Below, piece by piece: positions 1-12,534 of a stretch of 64,000 bases of DNA. The stretch covers positions 1 to 64,000 of the forward strand of contig MCFE01000174.1 of assembly GCA_002104905.1 (NCBI GenBank), in the 5' to 3' direction. The notes below the pieces were generated by a model that had not been told where the DNA came from, searched no databases, and saw nothing but the letters and a program-made list of their open reading frames with translations. Numbering within the stretch: the first letter of the stretch is position 1; each line of letters starts with the position of its first letter. Origin of the DNA: Basidiobolus meristosporus CBS 931.73. Lineage: Eukaryota > Basidiobolomycota > Basidiobolomycetes > Basidiobolales > Basidiobolaceae. Both the position numbers and the translations under genes were made by a program.

Positions 1-310
1 CACACTTGAACCATCGATTCAGCATGCTTTCTACAAGCCTGACAGCACCACCAAAGCAAATATTGCCCACTTCATGTGTGAGTTGGTTGAGAACTCCAAT
101 ACCTGGAATGAGTGGAAATTCAAAATGCCGGTTATTTACGATACCAAACAGTAAGCATTCTCAATCTGTAATATTGATGGATCGGGGGAGTTTCGACCGG
201 TCTTTTAGACCGTTAATAAAATCGATGTAGTTGAAGCCTGGTGGAATATTTTCATGTGGTAATTGGAAGGTTTTAACGTGAGCGCCACCAATGGCTTTCA
301 GAAGGGTTAC
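1..310 (-). pseudogene. Broken gene fragment at left edge, family not recognised
   Basis: Read on the minus strand from 310 to 1, one frame stays open for about 100 codons with a single stop, TGA at 161-163. The frame looks protein-like, including stretches such as LPHENIPPGFNYIDF and LTHEVGNICFGGA. It begins just after a possible splice acceptor (TAG at 311-313 on the minus strand) and runs off the window. The stop sits where a CGA arginine codon would fit. The repeated hydrophobic spacing vaguely recalls F-box/leucine-rich proteins, but that is a guess. It could also be a real exon with a sequence error, or a decayed copy. Confidence 0.4.
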
Positions 311-2421
311 CTATGTAGTACGTTCTTTAGTATCTTCCATACATCACCCAACTCAGGTCGAGGTCAGTTATCTGTCAGCATTCAACCAACATTCAAAACT
401 ACCTTTTTCAAAGCCGGAATTTTCTAACCCTACCAGTAGGCCAACCATCACAACTGACCCAAAAGCTACCGAAGTGCAGGAGATTCTGCCATGCACCATG
501 TAAAAGAGGGTACAATATCCAACATACTTGAGCATGTAGGCTATTCTCATGTGTCGCAAGATCCAGTTGAGCCTTTTGAGGCTAGCAAACCCGTCAAACT
601 ATGATTGATACCATTTTGTGTCCTCTCTTGATGCAAAGTCGGATAACTTCACCAAGCACTGCCATCTTTCGAGGTCAAGCAGCTCTTTTTCCGCATTTCC
701 TATAATAGCTGCACTCCCACCAATCCTCTCGAACCCTATATTAAAGCTAGCAGAGGAATCGACTTCAGTTACGGATTAGGCAATACGCGATTCGCCTTGA
801 TCGAGCCCTATTAAGACAAGCATATTAGTTGGTATCGCACGATAATTAACCGCATGAAATGAACGATTTTCATACCAGGAGTTACCTCCAACAATACCTC
901 CATTCAACTAAGTGGCCACTCCCATACAGGAGCGACCGTCAGCTAGCACCAAGAAAAAGAATAATAGAGGTGGGCATTTTCTAATATGAATAGTACTTGC
1001 TTTCCCAAATTAGGCGAGAGTGGTCACAGCCGATTGGGATCGACTCATGTAGCTGGCTTGAGAGGAAACCCCGAAGAAAGATATTATGTAGATTGCTCAT
1101 GAAGCAGAGACCAGCATGTTCGCACTAATCAAAGTTACTCGATGTTTTATTTGGGCACCAGATGCAGGAGATAAGTGTTTGGAAGGTGTATCTAGCGCCA
1201 TGTACCAATATATTGCCCACTCGCTCGAAGGGCAAATCGTAAGGAGGGGGTTAAAGAATATGCACACCGGCTACGCGCTTACTCTGAGCCACCAGCAGAG
1301 TGGCTTATGAGAAACCCATTATGGGGTTCAAAATTTCATTTATCATATCTACCCACCATCAGGTAAATAAATAAGTTCAAACGGATCGGCAGAAGCCATC
1401 TGGCTACATCAAACTCCCGCTCGTTTCCTCTGGTGGTAGCGAATAGATGTAGGTATATGTGCACAAATCGGTGAACCCAGTACTAGCATTACCAGGTGTA
1501 CGTAAGGCTGGCGGGTGAGTGTGCCTTGACACCCAACCCTAACAGTTTTGACTCCTTTGGTTTAAAGATATTTGTTCCCTCACTCTCCCCCAGATAAATC
1601 TTGTTTCGAATCTTTTGCAAATCCGTGGTCACCCCATGGAGCAGTCCAAAGGATACGAAGGCCGCTGTAAAATAATTACTACTGAGGAACGGCTATACTG
1701 GGCGCACTAGTAGTTATCATAGTGGCATACAAAGCCCATATGATGCAAAAAGCGATAGGTCAAACAGAAACCGAGGGCCATTCTTTGGTTTACCATTAAT
1801 CATCAACTTGGTTCATGATTTTAATGTCAGCAAGTGCGTCGATTTACCACCATTCATGTGTATTTTTGCTGCTCACATGTATGCCAATGCTACGATCAGA
1901 TTCGCAGTACATTACATTGAATAAAGCCGTCTTGACCTCATCATCAACTCTCATTGAGCGGTCTCTAAAAGGAGTGAGCTTTCCCGCAATCACCTGTCAA
2001 GATCTCACAAGGCATTGGTATGATTCATTATCTTTAGGTCAGTTGATTTAGGGGCTGTTAGATATCGAATCTCAGCTCGTACAAGATCTCCAATGGGTTG
2101 TTTTTGGGCTGCTGCGGATAACATGATGTTTGATGAAACCAGAAGAATTGTCATCAACCCTAAGCCACAGCCCGTTGATGAAATTGGTACAAGTATCAGC
2201 CTATTCCATGGTATCTTCTAGTAAATAGGATGAAAAGGCAGGTTTCCCACTTTCAATACCCGATATGACGAAGTGATTGATACGTAAAATTATTGGTAGC
2301 GCATATATTAGTCAAGCCCTCATATCCGGCTCATCAGTGAGAAGGGGGAGGCAGGAGAGATGGATTTGTCATCAGATATTCCATCATCTTCCGCCATGCG
2401 AAGCCCTCCTACTTGCTATAT
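311..2421. other. Intergenic, no recognisable gene
   Basis: Only short frames under about 80 codons on both strands. None reads like a known family and I could not chain them by splicing into a convincing protein. Confidence 0.5.
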
Positions 2422-2430
2422 TATAAATAG
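2422..2430 (+). promoter_or_regulatory. TATA box of the glutathione S-transferase gene
   Basis: TATAAATAG, a near-perfect TATA element, ends 31 bases before the ATG at 2462. This implies a very short 5' leader and supports that ATG as the start. Confidence 0.6.
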
Positions 2431-2461
2431 TGTTTGGTTGTTTTGAACGAAACTTGTCAAT

Positions 2462-3333
2462 ATGCCCTCTTCTGATAACAGTCGCTACGAGCTATACTAT
2501 TTCGATGGCCCTGGCCGTGGAGAGGTCACGCGCTTTCTTCTGGAATACGGAAAGGTATCTTTTGCACCCGAAAGCACCTGATTTATGCTCACCAATGTTA
2601 CTCCAACTTAGGCCAACTGGTCTGAACGTCACCCTAGTGTAAGCAATTGCATTGTATTTGTTATCTCGCGGTCTGCCTAACTCTAAATTCGCTTCGTAGG
2701 CTTGGGCAGAGGAAAAAGCAAGCACTCCGTTTGGGTGCCTTCCTGTTCTCATTGAACACCTTGAGGATGGATCGGTGAGCGCTTTTTACATCCTTCTCAA
2801 TCTCCTTCGCTTTATTCAAATCACCTGAAAGGAATTCCACCTCGGAGAAAGCCACGCTATTGAGCGCTATCTGGCCCGTAAATTCGGTGAGGTTTCGTCA
2901 CGTATTATGATGCAGGATATTTAATTGGCTAACAGAATCATTAGGTCTGCTTGGCTCCAATGCACGTGAGGCTGCATTGATCGATAGTTTTGCTGAGGAA
3001 TGGGCAAGTTTGATAAATGCATTGGTTCAATACCGCTTTGGCAAGAACGATACTCTCAAAGAAGCTGGTAAGGAGAATATCAAGACCTCGTCAGAAGCAA
3101 TCTTGAAATACCATGAAAAGCAACTGGCAAAGAATGGGAATGGTTACTACGTTGGATCGAAGCTCTCCCTTGTTGATTTGATTGCATACAACATGACTTT
3201 GGCGGTCAAGAACTTCGGCCAAGATCTGTTCTCTAACGCACCAGGTCTAAACAAATTAGTTAAGACCGTTGAGGATCATCCGGTGATTGGCCCATACGCT
3301 CGTCAACGCATCAGTGCAAATACCCCCATGTGA
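2462..3333 (+). CDS. Glutathione S-transferase, sigma-like, five exons
   Basis: A cytosolic GST that would join glutathione to electrophiles, or act as a related isomerase or peroxidase. Exons are 2462-2554, 2612-2638, 2700-2774, 2832-2886 and 2945-3333. All four introns are GT-AG, 57-61 bases, and the phases join cleanly to give 212 residues, the usual family length. The thioredoxin-like N-terminal half starts YELYYFDGPGRGEV, with the catalytic Tyr expected in this tract, and holds the cis-proline glutathione-binding loop TPFGCLPVL (residues about 50-58) and LGESHAIERYLA, where the Glu-Ser pair contacts glutathione. The C-terminal all-helical half contains the helix-capping segment VGSKLSLVDL. 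The ATG is placed by the TATA box just upstream. The family is certain; the exact class and substrate are not. Confidence 0.93.
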
Positions 3334-5507
3334 ATAAAGATCTCTTGATATGGTATTGACACCTAAGCCTGAAAGTTAGGAACATCCAACTCAACACATA
3401 ACGCCTTCGGATAAGTAAAGGTGGATAGTATAGCAAGCCATCGGCGCTCCTGTGTAGGGTAAATCCAACACCTACTATAGTGTTCAACCTCGAACAGACG
3501 GAGCCAATTTTCACTGCCAAAATGCTTCGAAAGCAGAGACCCCATCTCCTGAATCACCAAGGGACGGATACGGCGAACCACCAGAATAAGTAGTTGATAC
3601 TGACCACGAATTGGCTGACCTGTTGAAGATCTTTCAATCGCGATAGTATTCGATGTTTTTCTGCGACTGAAGCTGATATTTAGTGGAAGCGGAATTTCGG
3701 CTTTTCAAAGCCCACGGTACAACGATCCTGTACTTCGATTCCACGCAGGTCTAATTGGATCACCTCCATTTTGATTACTCCTGTACACAGGGTCAACAGT
3801 ACAGCCCACCACCCAGCCCAGACGATCCTACCCCCGGCCAATTGGCCTCCACTGTGCCAGTGCGTGTGAGATAGATATGGCAATGCTATTTTTAGTGCTC
3901 CCACGAATTTGATCTCTATTCGCAACCATTCCGAAATCCCGAACTGGATAAAGGAGTGGTTTGATTGACAAGGGTCACAGATTCTCTCGATAGGAAGGCT
4001 AAGGAGCACCATGATGGATCTACCATGGCAGTGGGTATATTTGTGTTATGGATGGTGTGTCGATTAAAAATGTTGGAGTATTGAAACATCAGAATTCTAC
4101 GAAGAGTACGACTTTCGAATTCTCACACTACCCGCCTCGTTTGCGACACAATCGGCCTCAATCGTATGTACTCACCAAAGCAACAATATGCTCTAACAAT
4201 CAACAGTTGGCCTCCACTTGACCAATCTAGCCGCAATTCTTCAAGCTTCTGCATAGTAGCAGGGCTGCGAGGTTGGGTCTCGTGGGAGCCTGTTCTGAGG
4301 TCAAAACATCAGCACCACAAAGCCTGCTCTCCATCAGAAATACGCTTCGGATGCACGCAGGAAACCCGCGGAGTAGTCTAATTCCCGTTTGTCTAGATGT
4401 AGTTTGTGTAGGCATGAGTGAGTTTAGACATACTAGGAAATATCGATCTTGATTCGATTGTATATCACGGATCGACGATTCCATCCAGAATTGCATCTTG
4501 ACCGTGATTCCTGGGATTCCTTGACTCTCTGCTTAGGTCTAGCTCTTCGCCCATGCATCATCTGGTTGATTTGTGTTGGAAGTCGAGTCAGAAGAGCAAA
4601 GCTCCGGTTGGTAGTGACTCAGGATGAGAAGAGTCGAGACTTGGATTGTTACATCAGCAGGCGACCGGTTTCTAATTTAGGTAATGGAACAATCCTCCAG
4701 GCTGCGCCGAAACCCTTGAAAGATAGATACAGTCAGTGTATGCACTCAAACCAAACAAGCCATCATTCTCGCAAGTATGTATACCTCCAAGGCAGACACA
4801 GATCATCCCGCTTAACTTGTAAATGACTCAGGCGAACGAAGAATTCAATACGGGGGCCGGTCCACCGAGGTAGGCTCAACAAAGCCTAACACCAGCCTTC
4901 ACCCGTTCCACACCACACCTGTTGAGCCGAATCAGAGGACGACATTAGCGAAACCCAAAGCGGTGTGCGTCGATATAGCGTGATGCAGTTTGAGATGCTG
5001 CCATGCACCAATACTCTATATCAATACTTTTAGTATATGCATACAATTTTGTGACACTTGAAACCAGAGTTTGGGGTGATTATCTAACAGCCAATTTTTC
5101 TAGGTCTTCCTACTCTGAACTTTAGCAGGCGGACCTCAACGTAGGAATCGATCTTAGATTGGCATCTATCGCAGCTGTTTCCAAATGAGCCCCCGCTAAA
5201 GCCAAGCTTCATTCAATACTTTACCTCGTCTATCATGTATACTCGAAGCAAGATGCGTCTGAGCGTGGCCAGAGAAGCCACCAAGCCACCATTGAGACGA
5301 ATGGATTGAAAGTGGATTTATTTACAAGGTTTGTCAAGGACCAGAACAAGGATCACTAGACGCTTCGGAGATAGTATTACGTTGGAATAAACATTAAGTG
5401 GGCTAGCTGTTTGGAACAGTAAAAACGCCCGTCGAGACGTCAACAGGATCCGTACGCTCTATGATTATGGTGGCCGGCACACGAGGAATACTTTTGGAAA
5501 GACTCAT
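3334..5507. other. Intergenic, nothing recognised
   Basis: Open frames of up to 125 codons occur on both strands (for example 3680-4012 minus and 4449-4826 plus), but they lack convincing starts, splice structure or family resemblance. Confidence 0.5.
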
Positions 5508-6080
5508 TCATAGGTGGGTTTTATAGTGTCTTCTTAAGTTGGATAGTACCGAGAATCGTCGCTGGCAGTTCGGAAATTCACAAACATAGGGCTTCTCACC
5601 TGTGTGGGTGTGGAGATGGACCCGAAGCGAGCTGGGGCGTGGGAACCTCTTGTGGCAAAGATGGCACACATGGCGCTTTGCGATATAATTGCGCTGATGT
5701 TTATCAGACATCTCGTTTGCATGAGAATTTTTATGCGAATACATGGCTATCTCGTCATCAGTATCAGGTGTGGTTGGAGTAGTGCCGTGAATATGCTCAT
5801 CAGAGTAGGGGCTGGTGCTGGACTCCATGAGGGATGGAAGCAAGGCCTGTAGAGTGGAGCTTGTTTTCTCTCTGTACTCCGGAAGCGATGATTTTTTGTA
5901 GGAGAAGTAATCCTGGCTGCTGACCTCGATATGTGGTTTGAACCAAGATTCTTTTGAAAACAGATCCTGAATGCTAGGAAGTTGGCTGTCAGGTGGAGTG
6001 CAGAGGCCGTTGGATTTATTTGCGGCTGAATCGTGGTACTGCGTCTGATACACGCTGTGACAAAGGCTAATATGCGACAT
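5508..6080 (-). CDS. Two-finger C2H2 zinc-finger protein, paralog 1
   Basis: Intronless, 190 residues, a likely nuclear DNA-binding regulator. Two adjacent C2H2 fingers end the protein: finger 1 about residues 137-159 (C-x2-C, HLHTH ligands), a TGEKPY linker, and finger 2 about 165-189 (C-x4-C, HYKTH). The chain stops right after finger 2. The N-terminal 130 residues are Ser/Thr/Pro-rich and low in complexity apart from the segment LPSIQDLFSKESW at 34-46. That segment recurs in the two paralogs at 17.1 and 19.2 kb. Immediately before the fingers all three share an NY(I/V)xK(R/K)H lead-in. The ATG at 6080 is the first in the frame, and a TATTTAAG element lies about 124 bases upstream. Targets are unknown. 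Confidence 0.85.
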   Translation of the reverse strand: MSHISLCHSVYQTQYHDSAANKSNGLCTPPDSQLPSIQDLFSKESWFKPHIEVSSQDYFSYKKSSLPEYREKTSSTLQALLPSLMESSTSPYSDEHIHGTTPTTPDTDDEIAMYSHKNSHANEMSDKHQRNYIAKRHVCHLCHKRFPRPSSLRVHLHTHTGEKPYVCEFPNCQRRFSVLSNLRRHYKTHL

Positions 6081-6203
6081 GAAAAATGACTGAACCCAAG
6101 CGATCAGAGGTTTAACTTCAAAGACTATCCGGAATTGGGGAGGAGGATATCGAAACGCTTATGGAGAGGATAGTAATTGTGCTAATAACGGGCCATCCCC
6201 GAG

Positions 6204-6211
6204 CTTAAATA
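6204..6211 (-). promoter_or_regulatory. Possible TATA-like element of zinc-finger paralog 1
   Basis: TATTTAAG on the minus strand, about 124 bases before the ATG at 6080. It is weaker and further from the ATG than the TATA boxes of the other two paralogs. Confidence 0.3.
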
Positions 6212-9200
6212 CTCTTGGCCCCAATAATCTGAAACGACACTGAATGTCGCTGGATTGTAGATCTAACTTGAAATCCATCGTACGCCTGATCAACAGATTA
6301 GGATAGATTTAAATCAGGCCCTTTTGATTTCACATCTTAAACTATGCCTGCGATCCACGATGGATGGCCCCTCATTCCCAATATCGAGTCCGAGCCCTAG
6401 CCCAATCATGTGGATCAGCCCTCGACGTAAACATGGGATTGTCTGATATCGACTACTAAGTATGGGAAGATCCCGCTGCAAAAGGAAAGTGAGTGACTAT
6501 ATTTACTCTGGAGTAGTCCGTTGTGTAATCCACCAAGCGATCTTCAAGGCTTGAGGCTAATGAGTGCATGGATAACGTACATCGCCGAATACATGCCATA
6601 AATGTTGTGCTGACGACCACCCCCATCCTGATTAGGTAGGAGAGTGATCAAGAGTCTAAATTCCTGATTCTTGTCATACGGACGCTCACTGGTATTGGGC
6701 CGTACCGCTATGGAAATGTTACGTGGGAACCTCATTCCATCTCATCCTCCAATGGGATCTGGCCTGAGAACTGCTTTAGGAGAAGATCATTTGACAGAGT
6801 CTGTATGAATGCCATGAAATCTCCATCCTTTCAGGGCCCCCTGATTGGTGGTCAGCCTTTGAGCAGGGCAATTTTATGAGCATCCAATCTGTTACCTGAA
6901 GGCCAATAGTGGCCAGAGGAGGCGGGATGATGAAGTGGGAAGAATGAATGGTAGGCATTGGCTAGCCTCAACATTGATTATAGCGGCCATTGCATTAAGA
7001 AATTTCTCGCGGACCAGTCAGAAGTCTCATGTAACCGAGTCGAGGATATCGAGATAGGGTTTTAGAGAGATTTGATCTCCAGATGCCGAATCCCAGCCCT
7101 ATACCTTATTCATGATTCGAGCTATTGAGTCAGCGTGCAGCTCACTTACAATTCTTGAGTTCACCCCATCCCGCCAATCAGCGGGCGATGTGTCATGATT
7201 TGCTGATCACCCAAGGTCCCCTCGGGTGTTAGTGCGGATGGGTGTAACGCATTGTGGATGATCTGTAACAAGAGCAAGACAAAACCTTCCTAGCGTCTTG
7301 TACTTGGCCACTTGATACCCTTTTGTTTGTCGATTGCGTGAAATTCGATGAACACCCGATGGCACATTCACCACAACCTCATTTATCCTTATTAGGGCAA
7401 TCATTACATATGAGCCACCACCTCGATTCGTGGATGATGCCAAGTGGATGGGATCCCACCACCGCTTTGCATCGGCGCTTGGGGTTCTCGATGGAAGATT
7501 CGCTTGGACCACTGGAATCTGCAATGCGGGCCCTTGTCCTTAGAGTCAATGTTACTGAATAGGAATGTTTGTGAAGTCTGACTAGGATCAAGACGGTCCC
7601 CAAAGATCGGGAACGCGGCGATAGCACAGGAGAGTGTGTAAGACTAATCATATGGGTGATCTATCGGGTAAATGGAATTCCTCTCGATATCTTGTGAAAC
7701 AATGGCTCATGGGAAGATACGGGGCACTGGTTGGCGAAGAAGCATGGCTATTGAATTTTCCCATAGTCCTAATTGTCGTGTTCGTATTATTATTATGATG
7801 CGCCTTCCTAAACGGGCTGATCAACACCCGCCCCCCCCCCGATTCTTCATGGGCCACATCACCTATGAGATGTAGTGTGGCCACTTCTGACAGTCGATGG
7901 CATAATGATCCCAAAGAAGGCGCTCTTCGGGGATTTCATGGGTGTAACGTGGCCATACTCCAGAATTTTCTGAAGAAAGAAGTATCAACGTTAGTGTGTG
8001 GAAGGCCGCGCTCAGTTTTGATCGTGGCGAGCCCACCCGATCGAAAGGCTGACTACCTTGACCCTTGCGGTGCGGGGGCCTTTTGCAGGTGAAACCAGGG
8101 GAGATACTATTAAACCAGGTTCTAAGTTGAAGTTCATAGACGGTTAGACGTCCACAAAGAATTCATACCAACAGATGTCTCATAATCGTGCTGATGAAAT
8201 AGAGGCACGTTGCGAGCAGTAACAGGATTTCGACTCGGGTGACTTCCTGGGCAGAAAGGAAGTGCGGTTTCTAGAGGGAAGTGCAATTTCGCCTCTGACT
8301 GGGCTCACCTCCAACATCATCATATTTGGCAAACTAATTGAAAGGTAATAGGATTTCGCCAAACCACGATCAGCCGGTGCCATGCATGGACGTATTTGGG
8401 CGAGCCAGAGACATTGTTTGGTGATGCGGTGAACTATTATGGTAATGGGTTCGCCTTCTTGACATATTGAATCACTGCAAAACCATGGCCACTGATTGAG
8501 ATCTCGAATCGCTCGCGGCGTACTTGGAATAATACGATCGTATTTTGTGGATTGTCTTGCGGAATGGCGAAGAGCCTATCACCACCGTGTTGCTGATGTC
8601 AAGGTTTCGGTAGAATTACCCAAAGTACTTGCCTGCAGAGAGTGAGTGAGAAGGAGCCGTGCTGATAGGGGAATCCGATCACTGCCAGAGCCTGGCCCTA
8701 TGCTAATTCAGGTATGTGAGTGACAGACCAATGGGCCCGAGATGTCTCCATCCATGCTACTCCAGCTTCTCAAGATTTGAACACCGGATCGAAGTGTCGA
8801 TGTTGGCGGATCTATTGTGCAATCGTTGGCGTACCTGGCCTTCGCTTGGCTGCATAGCGGGCAGTCATGTCATCCAGCACAACGAGCCTCCAGGTCCAGT
8901 TGTATCCTGATTGATGGGGTTTCTTTTCAATTGGAAGACCCCAATGAGTGCTCGCCCAGCCATCATCCTACAGGATATTTTCATCGACCATCGCACGTTC
9001 CATGCTCGTCAATCAGAATCATTGTGGCAACGGATGATTTTTATTTGTGGGCTTTGAATGAAACTCGCATGAAGACACGGTTGTTATCTATTAAACATTC
9101 ATCATGATGGCCCAACCAATGTACGCCAACTGAATGGACTCTATGGAGGATACGTGCTCATTCGAGGTTGACCAGAACAGTGCGTGCACGGGTTCGACAC

Positions 9201-9359
9201 TCTGCACAGGTGTTTTTTACATTGGTGAACTGGATGATACCTTCTGAGCTGAAAGAACATCTATAGTAAAAGAAAATTGGGGGAGGGGAGAATGCCCTAC
9301 GCTGTGGCCAAAATTATATCAACAATGATGGATCTAGGCTATCTCCTTGTTATGATGGC
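6212..9359. other. Long spacer, mostly without recognisable genes
   Basis: Scattered short frames on both strands and a run of ten C at 7831-7840. The only piece with convincing splice structure is the small candidate at 8163-8383, listed separately. Confidence 0.45.
8163..8383 (-). CDS. Candidate small spliced membrane protein
   Basis: A tentative two-exon gene of 52 residues: exon 1 is 8383-8309 and exon 2 is 8246-8163. The intron is 62 bases, starts GTGAGC and ends CCCAG, matching the size and style of the introns in the certain genes here. The spliced frame is open from ATG to TGA, and exon 2 encodes one hydrophobic stretch (EILLLLATCLYFISTIM), so the product would be a single-pass membrane peptide. 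I recognise no family. It may be part of a longer gene or chance. Without the splice, both flanking frames are ordinary. Confidence 0.28.
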
Positions 9360-12300
9360 TCATGAGTCGGACGGTGGGTTGAGCTGGCGCAGGTGCTGTT
9401 GGATAGCATTCATCTGTTGTGGTGTTAATCCCACGTTTTGCAGCATTAGCCCGTTTGCACCTACTGTGAAGGAGGCGGCGTCAGTCGTTGCAAAGAATCT
9501 GGAGGCGGGGCTCCAAGCGAACTTACCGTTTTGAGCAACACTTGCACCATTGGCCGCATTCATCATTTGAAGTCGTTGTTGCTGAACCAGCGGATTTGAT
9601 TGGGGAGAAAGGTTCGGAATGGGCACCTTTAAACACAGCAAACCCACCAACTTTTGATTGGTACAAACCAAGACCATCCCATAGGTGGACCCATTCATCG
9701 TGGTGAACCTTGCTGTAGCAACCTAGTATTGGAAAGCGTTGGCATTGATGTTACTACTTCAACAGGTGATTTACAACACGGTACCATTCGTTTGGATTCT
9801 AGGTTCTTGGTCAATGCCAGGTAATAGGCTTGATTTTCAGTCGAGTTCTGGCTGGCCGTTGGCAGTAGGGAAACGTATGGAAGTCGATTCTCCACTGCTA
9901 GCCGTTGTAGCTCCGGTATCTTGGCTGGCATTAGACCAGTAATGACTAGCCGTTGAGGCCATGAGTCTAGCATGCTAAATAGGGAGGATTAGTTTGGCAC
10001 GATGAGGGGGTGGACAGCAGAGCTTAGTTAGGTTAAACACTTACTATTCTTCTCTTTGGAACAAAACGCCTGTCTTGTTATTAATGGGGGAAGCGCTCAC
10101 AATGCAGCTCAACGCTCGCTGAGTACGCGTAGCAGTGTCGGTGGCATGCCAAACAATTTGACCATTCCATATAGGCTGTGGCTGGTTTGAGGCTGGGTTT
10201 TGTGCGGCCTGAGCTGCTTGCGCTGCTTGTAGCCGTAGCTGTTGGAATTTTTGAGCAGCAATTCCTTGAGTATTGGCTTGTACACCACCGTTGGCGGCCT
10301 GTAGTAATGCTGCCTGTGCCAACATGTTCGCCTGTGTTTGTGCATTGAGCTGCTGATTTGTACCAAGCAAAGGGTTGGCTGCACCACTCATGGACGCCAT
10401 GGGAGAGCTTTGGAGACTAGCGGAAGTAGTGGTTGCCGTGTTGTGAAGCATTGGGTTGATGGTGGTCGAGGTTACCGGGTCCGTTTGGCTGATACCCAAC
10501 TGATCACTCTTTTTGAGCTGTTGCTGTTGCAACTGCTGGAGCTGAGCCATCCGTTTTTGCTGCTCCTGCTGCTTTGTTACCTGTGCCTGCAGTAGGTGCT
10601 GCTTCGCTTGCGCTTGTAGGTTCTGTGTGTTGGAAATTCGAGCTTGAAACTGTTGTAGCAGCATAGGCTGTTGATTTGCTCCTCCGGGCACAGAAGTAGG
10701 AGAGCCACTTTGCCCCCCAGCGCGGTTCATGAATTGCTGCTGTGCCGCCACCTGTGCTTGGATACTCTGAATATTTTGCGCCATCATTTGTCTTTTGAGT
10801 TGCTCTTGTTGAACGGGAGACAAGGATCGAGCCATCTGTGCATTCGGAGAAGCTGAGCTCCGGTGCACTAGGGGTGACATTTGTTTTTGTTGTACTGAGG
10901 GCGAAGGCTGCTGTTGTGGAGGCGATGACGTTGAGAGTTGTGGAGATAATTGGCTTTGAGGAAGTGATGGCGATAGCTGCTGTAGTATTTGTGGGGAGTT
11001 CCGTGTAATATGCAATTGTGCTGGCTGAGGTTGTTCAACCATTACTTCGCTCTTGGGCTTTGGCTTGGGCATTTTTGAGTTGGGATGCTGTTCCGCCGGG
11101 CAGCTAGGTTGAGAAGCCTGTGACTGGGGTTGATTGAGTTTCTCGCTGTAAGCTTCAGAAGTCAGCTCTCTTTTGATAGGAGCATCAACTTTATCCTTCG
11201 AATCGAACGACTGTACCGGTGGTGGCTGAGGGGTATGCGGTAATGGGGATGTATCAACTTTTTGTCTTTTTGGAGAAGGTTGTGCAAGCGAAATTGGGAT
11301 TCCAACTGGGCTAATTCCTAGTATTCCGGGCGAAGCCTCAACAAATTCTCGTTTAAGTTCTGACGAAGGGTCAAGAATTAATTGACGTGGCCGGATTGCC
11401 GTACTTGGTCAAACACAATACCGTTTTTCGGAAGCGGTGGTGGTAGTTTGAAACCACCAAGTTTGACAACAAAATCCTTAGAATGCGTATCGTCAATATG
11501 GAAGGTCTCGATCTTGTTATCCTCATTAACCTGAAAAAGCACAGATTCGTTGCTGATTAGCAATGGCATCAAGATTGAAAGGATATAACGAGCTCACCTG
11601 TTTAGCAAGGTGCTCCAGAGATAAAAGTCCTTTTCTTAATCCGACGAAGGAGAAGCGGATTTTCTCCTATATTGGTTGTTCCCATACGGGCAAGTTAATA
11701 TAAATGCTAAGCTGGGAGCGAGCAGATGGCACCGGTACCTTGGTCATATGTGTGGTTACATCTGGGATTTTGAAGTTGTCGTATTTCTCGCTGTTATTAC
11801 ACCTGCATCCATTCAAATAAGGTGGTGTATTGGCGATCAAGACACAGTGTCGGACTGGAGCAGGGCTTTCTGTGTGTCTTGTCGTATTATGCATATCAAA
11901 CATCTAGTACAAAAATTAGAAAAATAAGCGAACTATTCTATGCCAGAGTGCAGTGTAACATACTTCCAGAGCCCCCACTAAACCTTCCGCGACTGCATTT
12001 TTTACTGGGCTGCCTTGTGTGAATCGGATTTTTTCAAGAATGTTACGAAAGAAGTGATAATCGCTCGTGAAGTATTTAGCATCAACTGTGATGACTGTTG
12101 AGGACCCATAATCTCCATAGACAACGATACCGAACTTCAATATAGGCTACGAAGGGGGACAATTATTATCAATACTGAGCAGACGTACATCTACACCCAT
12201 TGGCCTACGTTCACTTTGGTTTTCTGGTTTCCACCGGCCTCAACTATGATCGGCGTTCGTAATTGTCTATTTGATGGAGATATTAAAGTGATCCAACGAA

Positions 12301-12534
12301 AATGCCTGATGGAGGGTTGACTAACCGAATTATGGGTTCAATATATGTTTGATAGATGGTATCGAACTGTTTTGCTAAAGTTACTGTCCCCTCTAGAACA
12401 AAAATGCATAATACCTCCTGTTTAGGATAGGGATTTGCTATTACTGAAGATTGATAGGTGCTTGTATTATGCGGAGATCCAGGAGAAAGGACAGGAGAAG
12501 GTGGGCTCTTGGCTGTGTGGGTGCTCGCCAGCAT
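9360..12534 (-). CDS. MED25: Mediator complex subunit 25 (vWA plus ACID-like domains)
   Basis: A Mediator subunit that docks transcription activators onto RNA polymerase II Mediator in the nucleus. Ten exons give 863 residues: 12534-12326, 12266-12215, 12146-11964, 11903-11739, 11666-11598, 11530-11422, 11359-10045, 9974-9775, 9712-9527 and 9463-9360. All introns are GT-AG, 59-72 bases. The N-terminal von Willebrand A-type domain (about 40-235) shows IFVLEGT, TYIEPIIR, KFGIVVYGDYG, NAVAEGLVGALE, VLIANTPPYLNGC and an RFSFVGLRKG end, all landmarks of MED25. A Pro-rich, then very Gln-rich linker (about 265-655) follows. An ACID-like region (about 659-800) starts IWNGQIVW and continues SWPQRLVITGLMP and YGMVLVCTNQKLVGLLCL. 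The last intron is a multiple of three, so its removal is likely but not forced. Family known from animals, plants and some fungi; absent from baker's yeast. Confidence 0.85.

Noticed and set aside
3680-4012. 110-codon minus-strand frame
   Set aside because: No recognisable motif, mixed hydrophobic pattern, and no neighbouring exon that continues it.
7831-7840. Run of ten C
   Set aside because: Simple homopolymer; could be a sequencing-sensitive site but shows no function.
9181-9215. tRNA-like T-loop word GGTTCGAC
   Set aside because: No matching D arm, anticodon arm or acceptor stem could be drawn around it.
10338-10856. Plus-strand Leu-rich frames opposite MED25
   Set aside because: These are shadows of the CAG/CAA-rich glutamine linker of MED25 read on the other strand.
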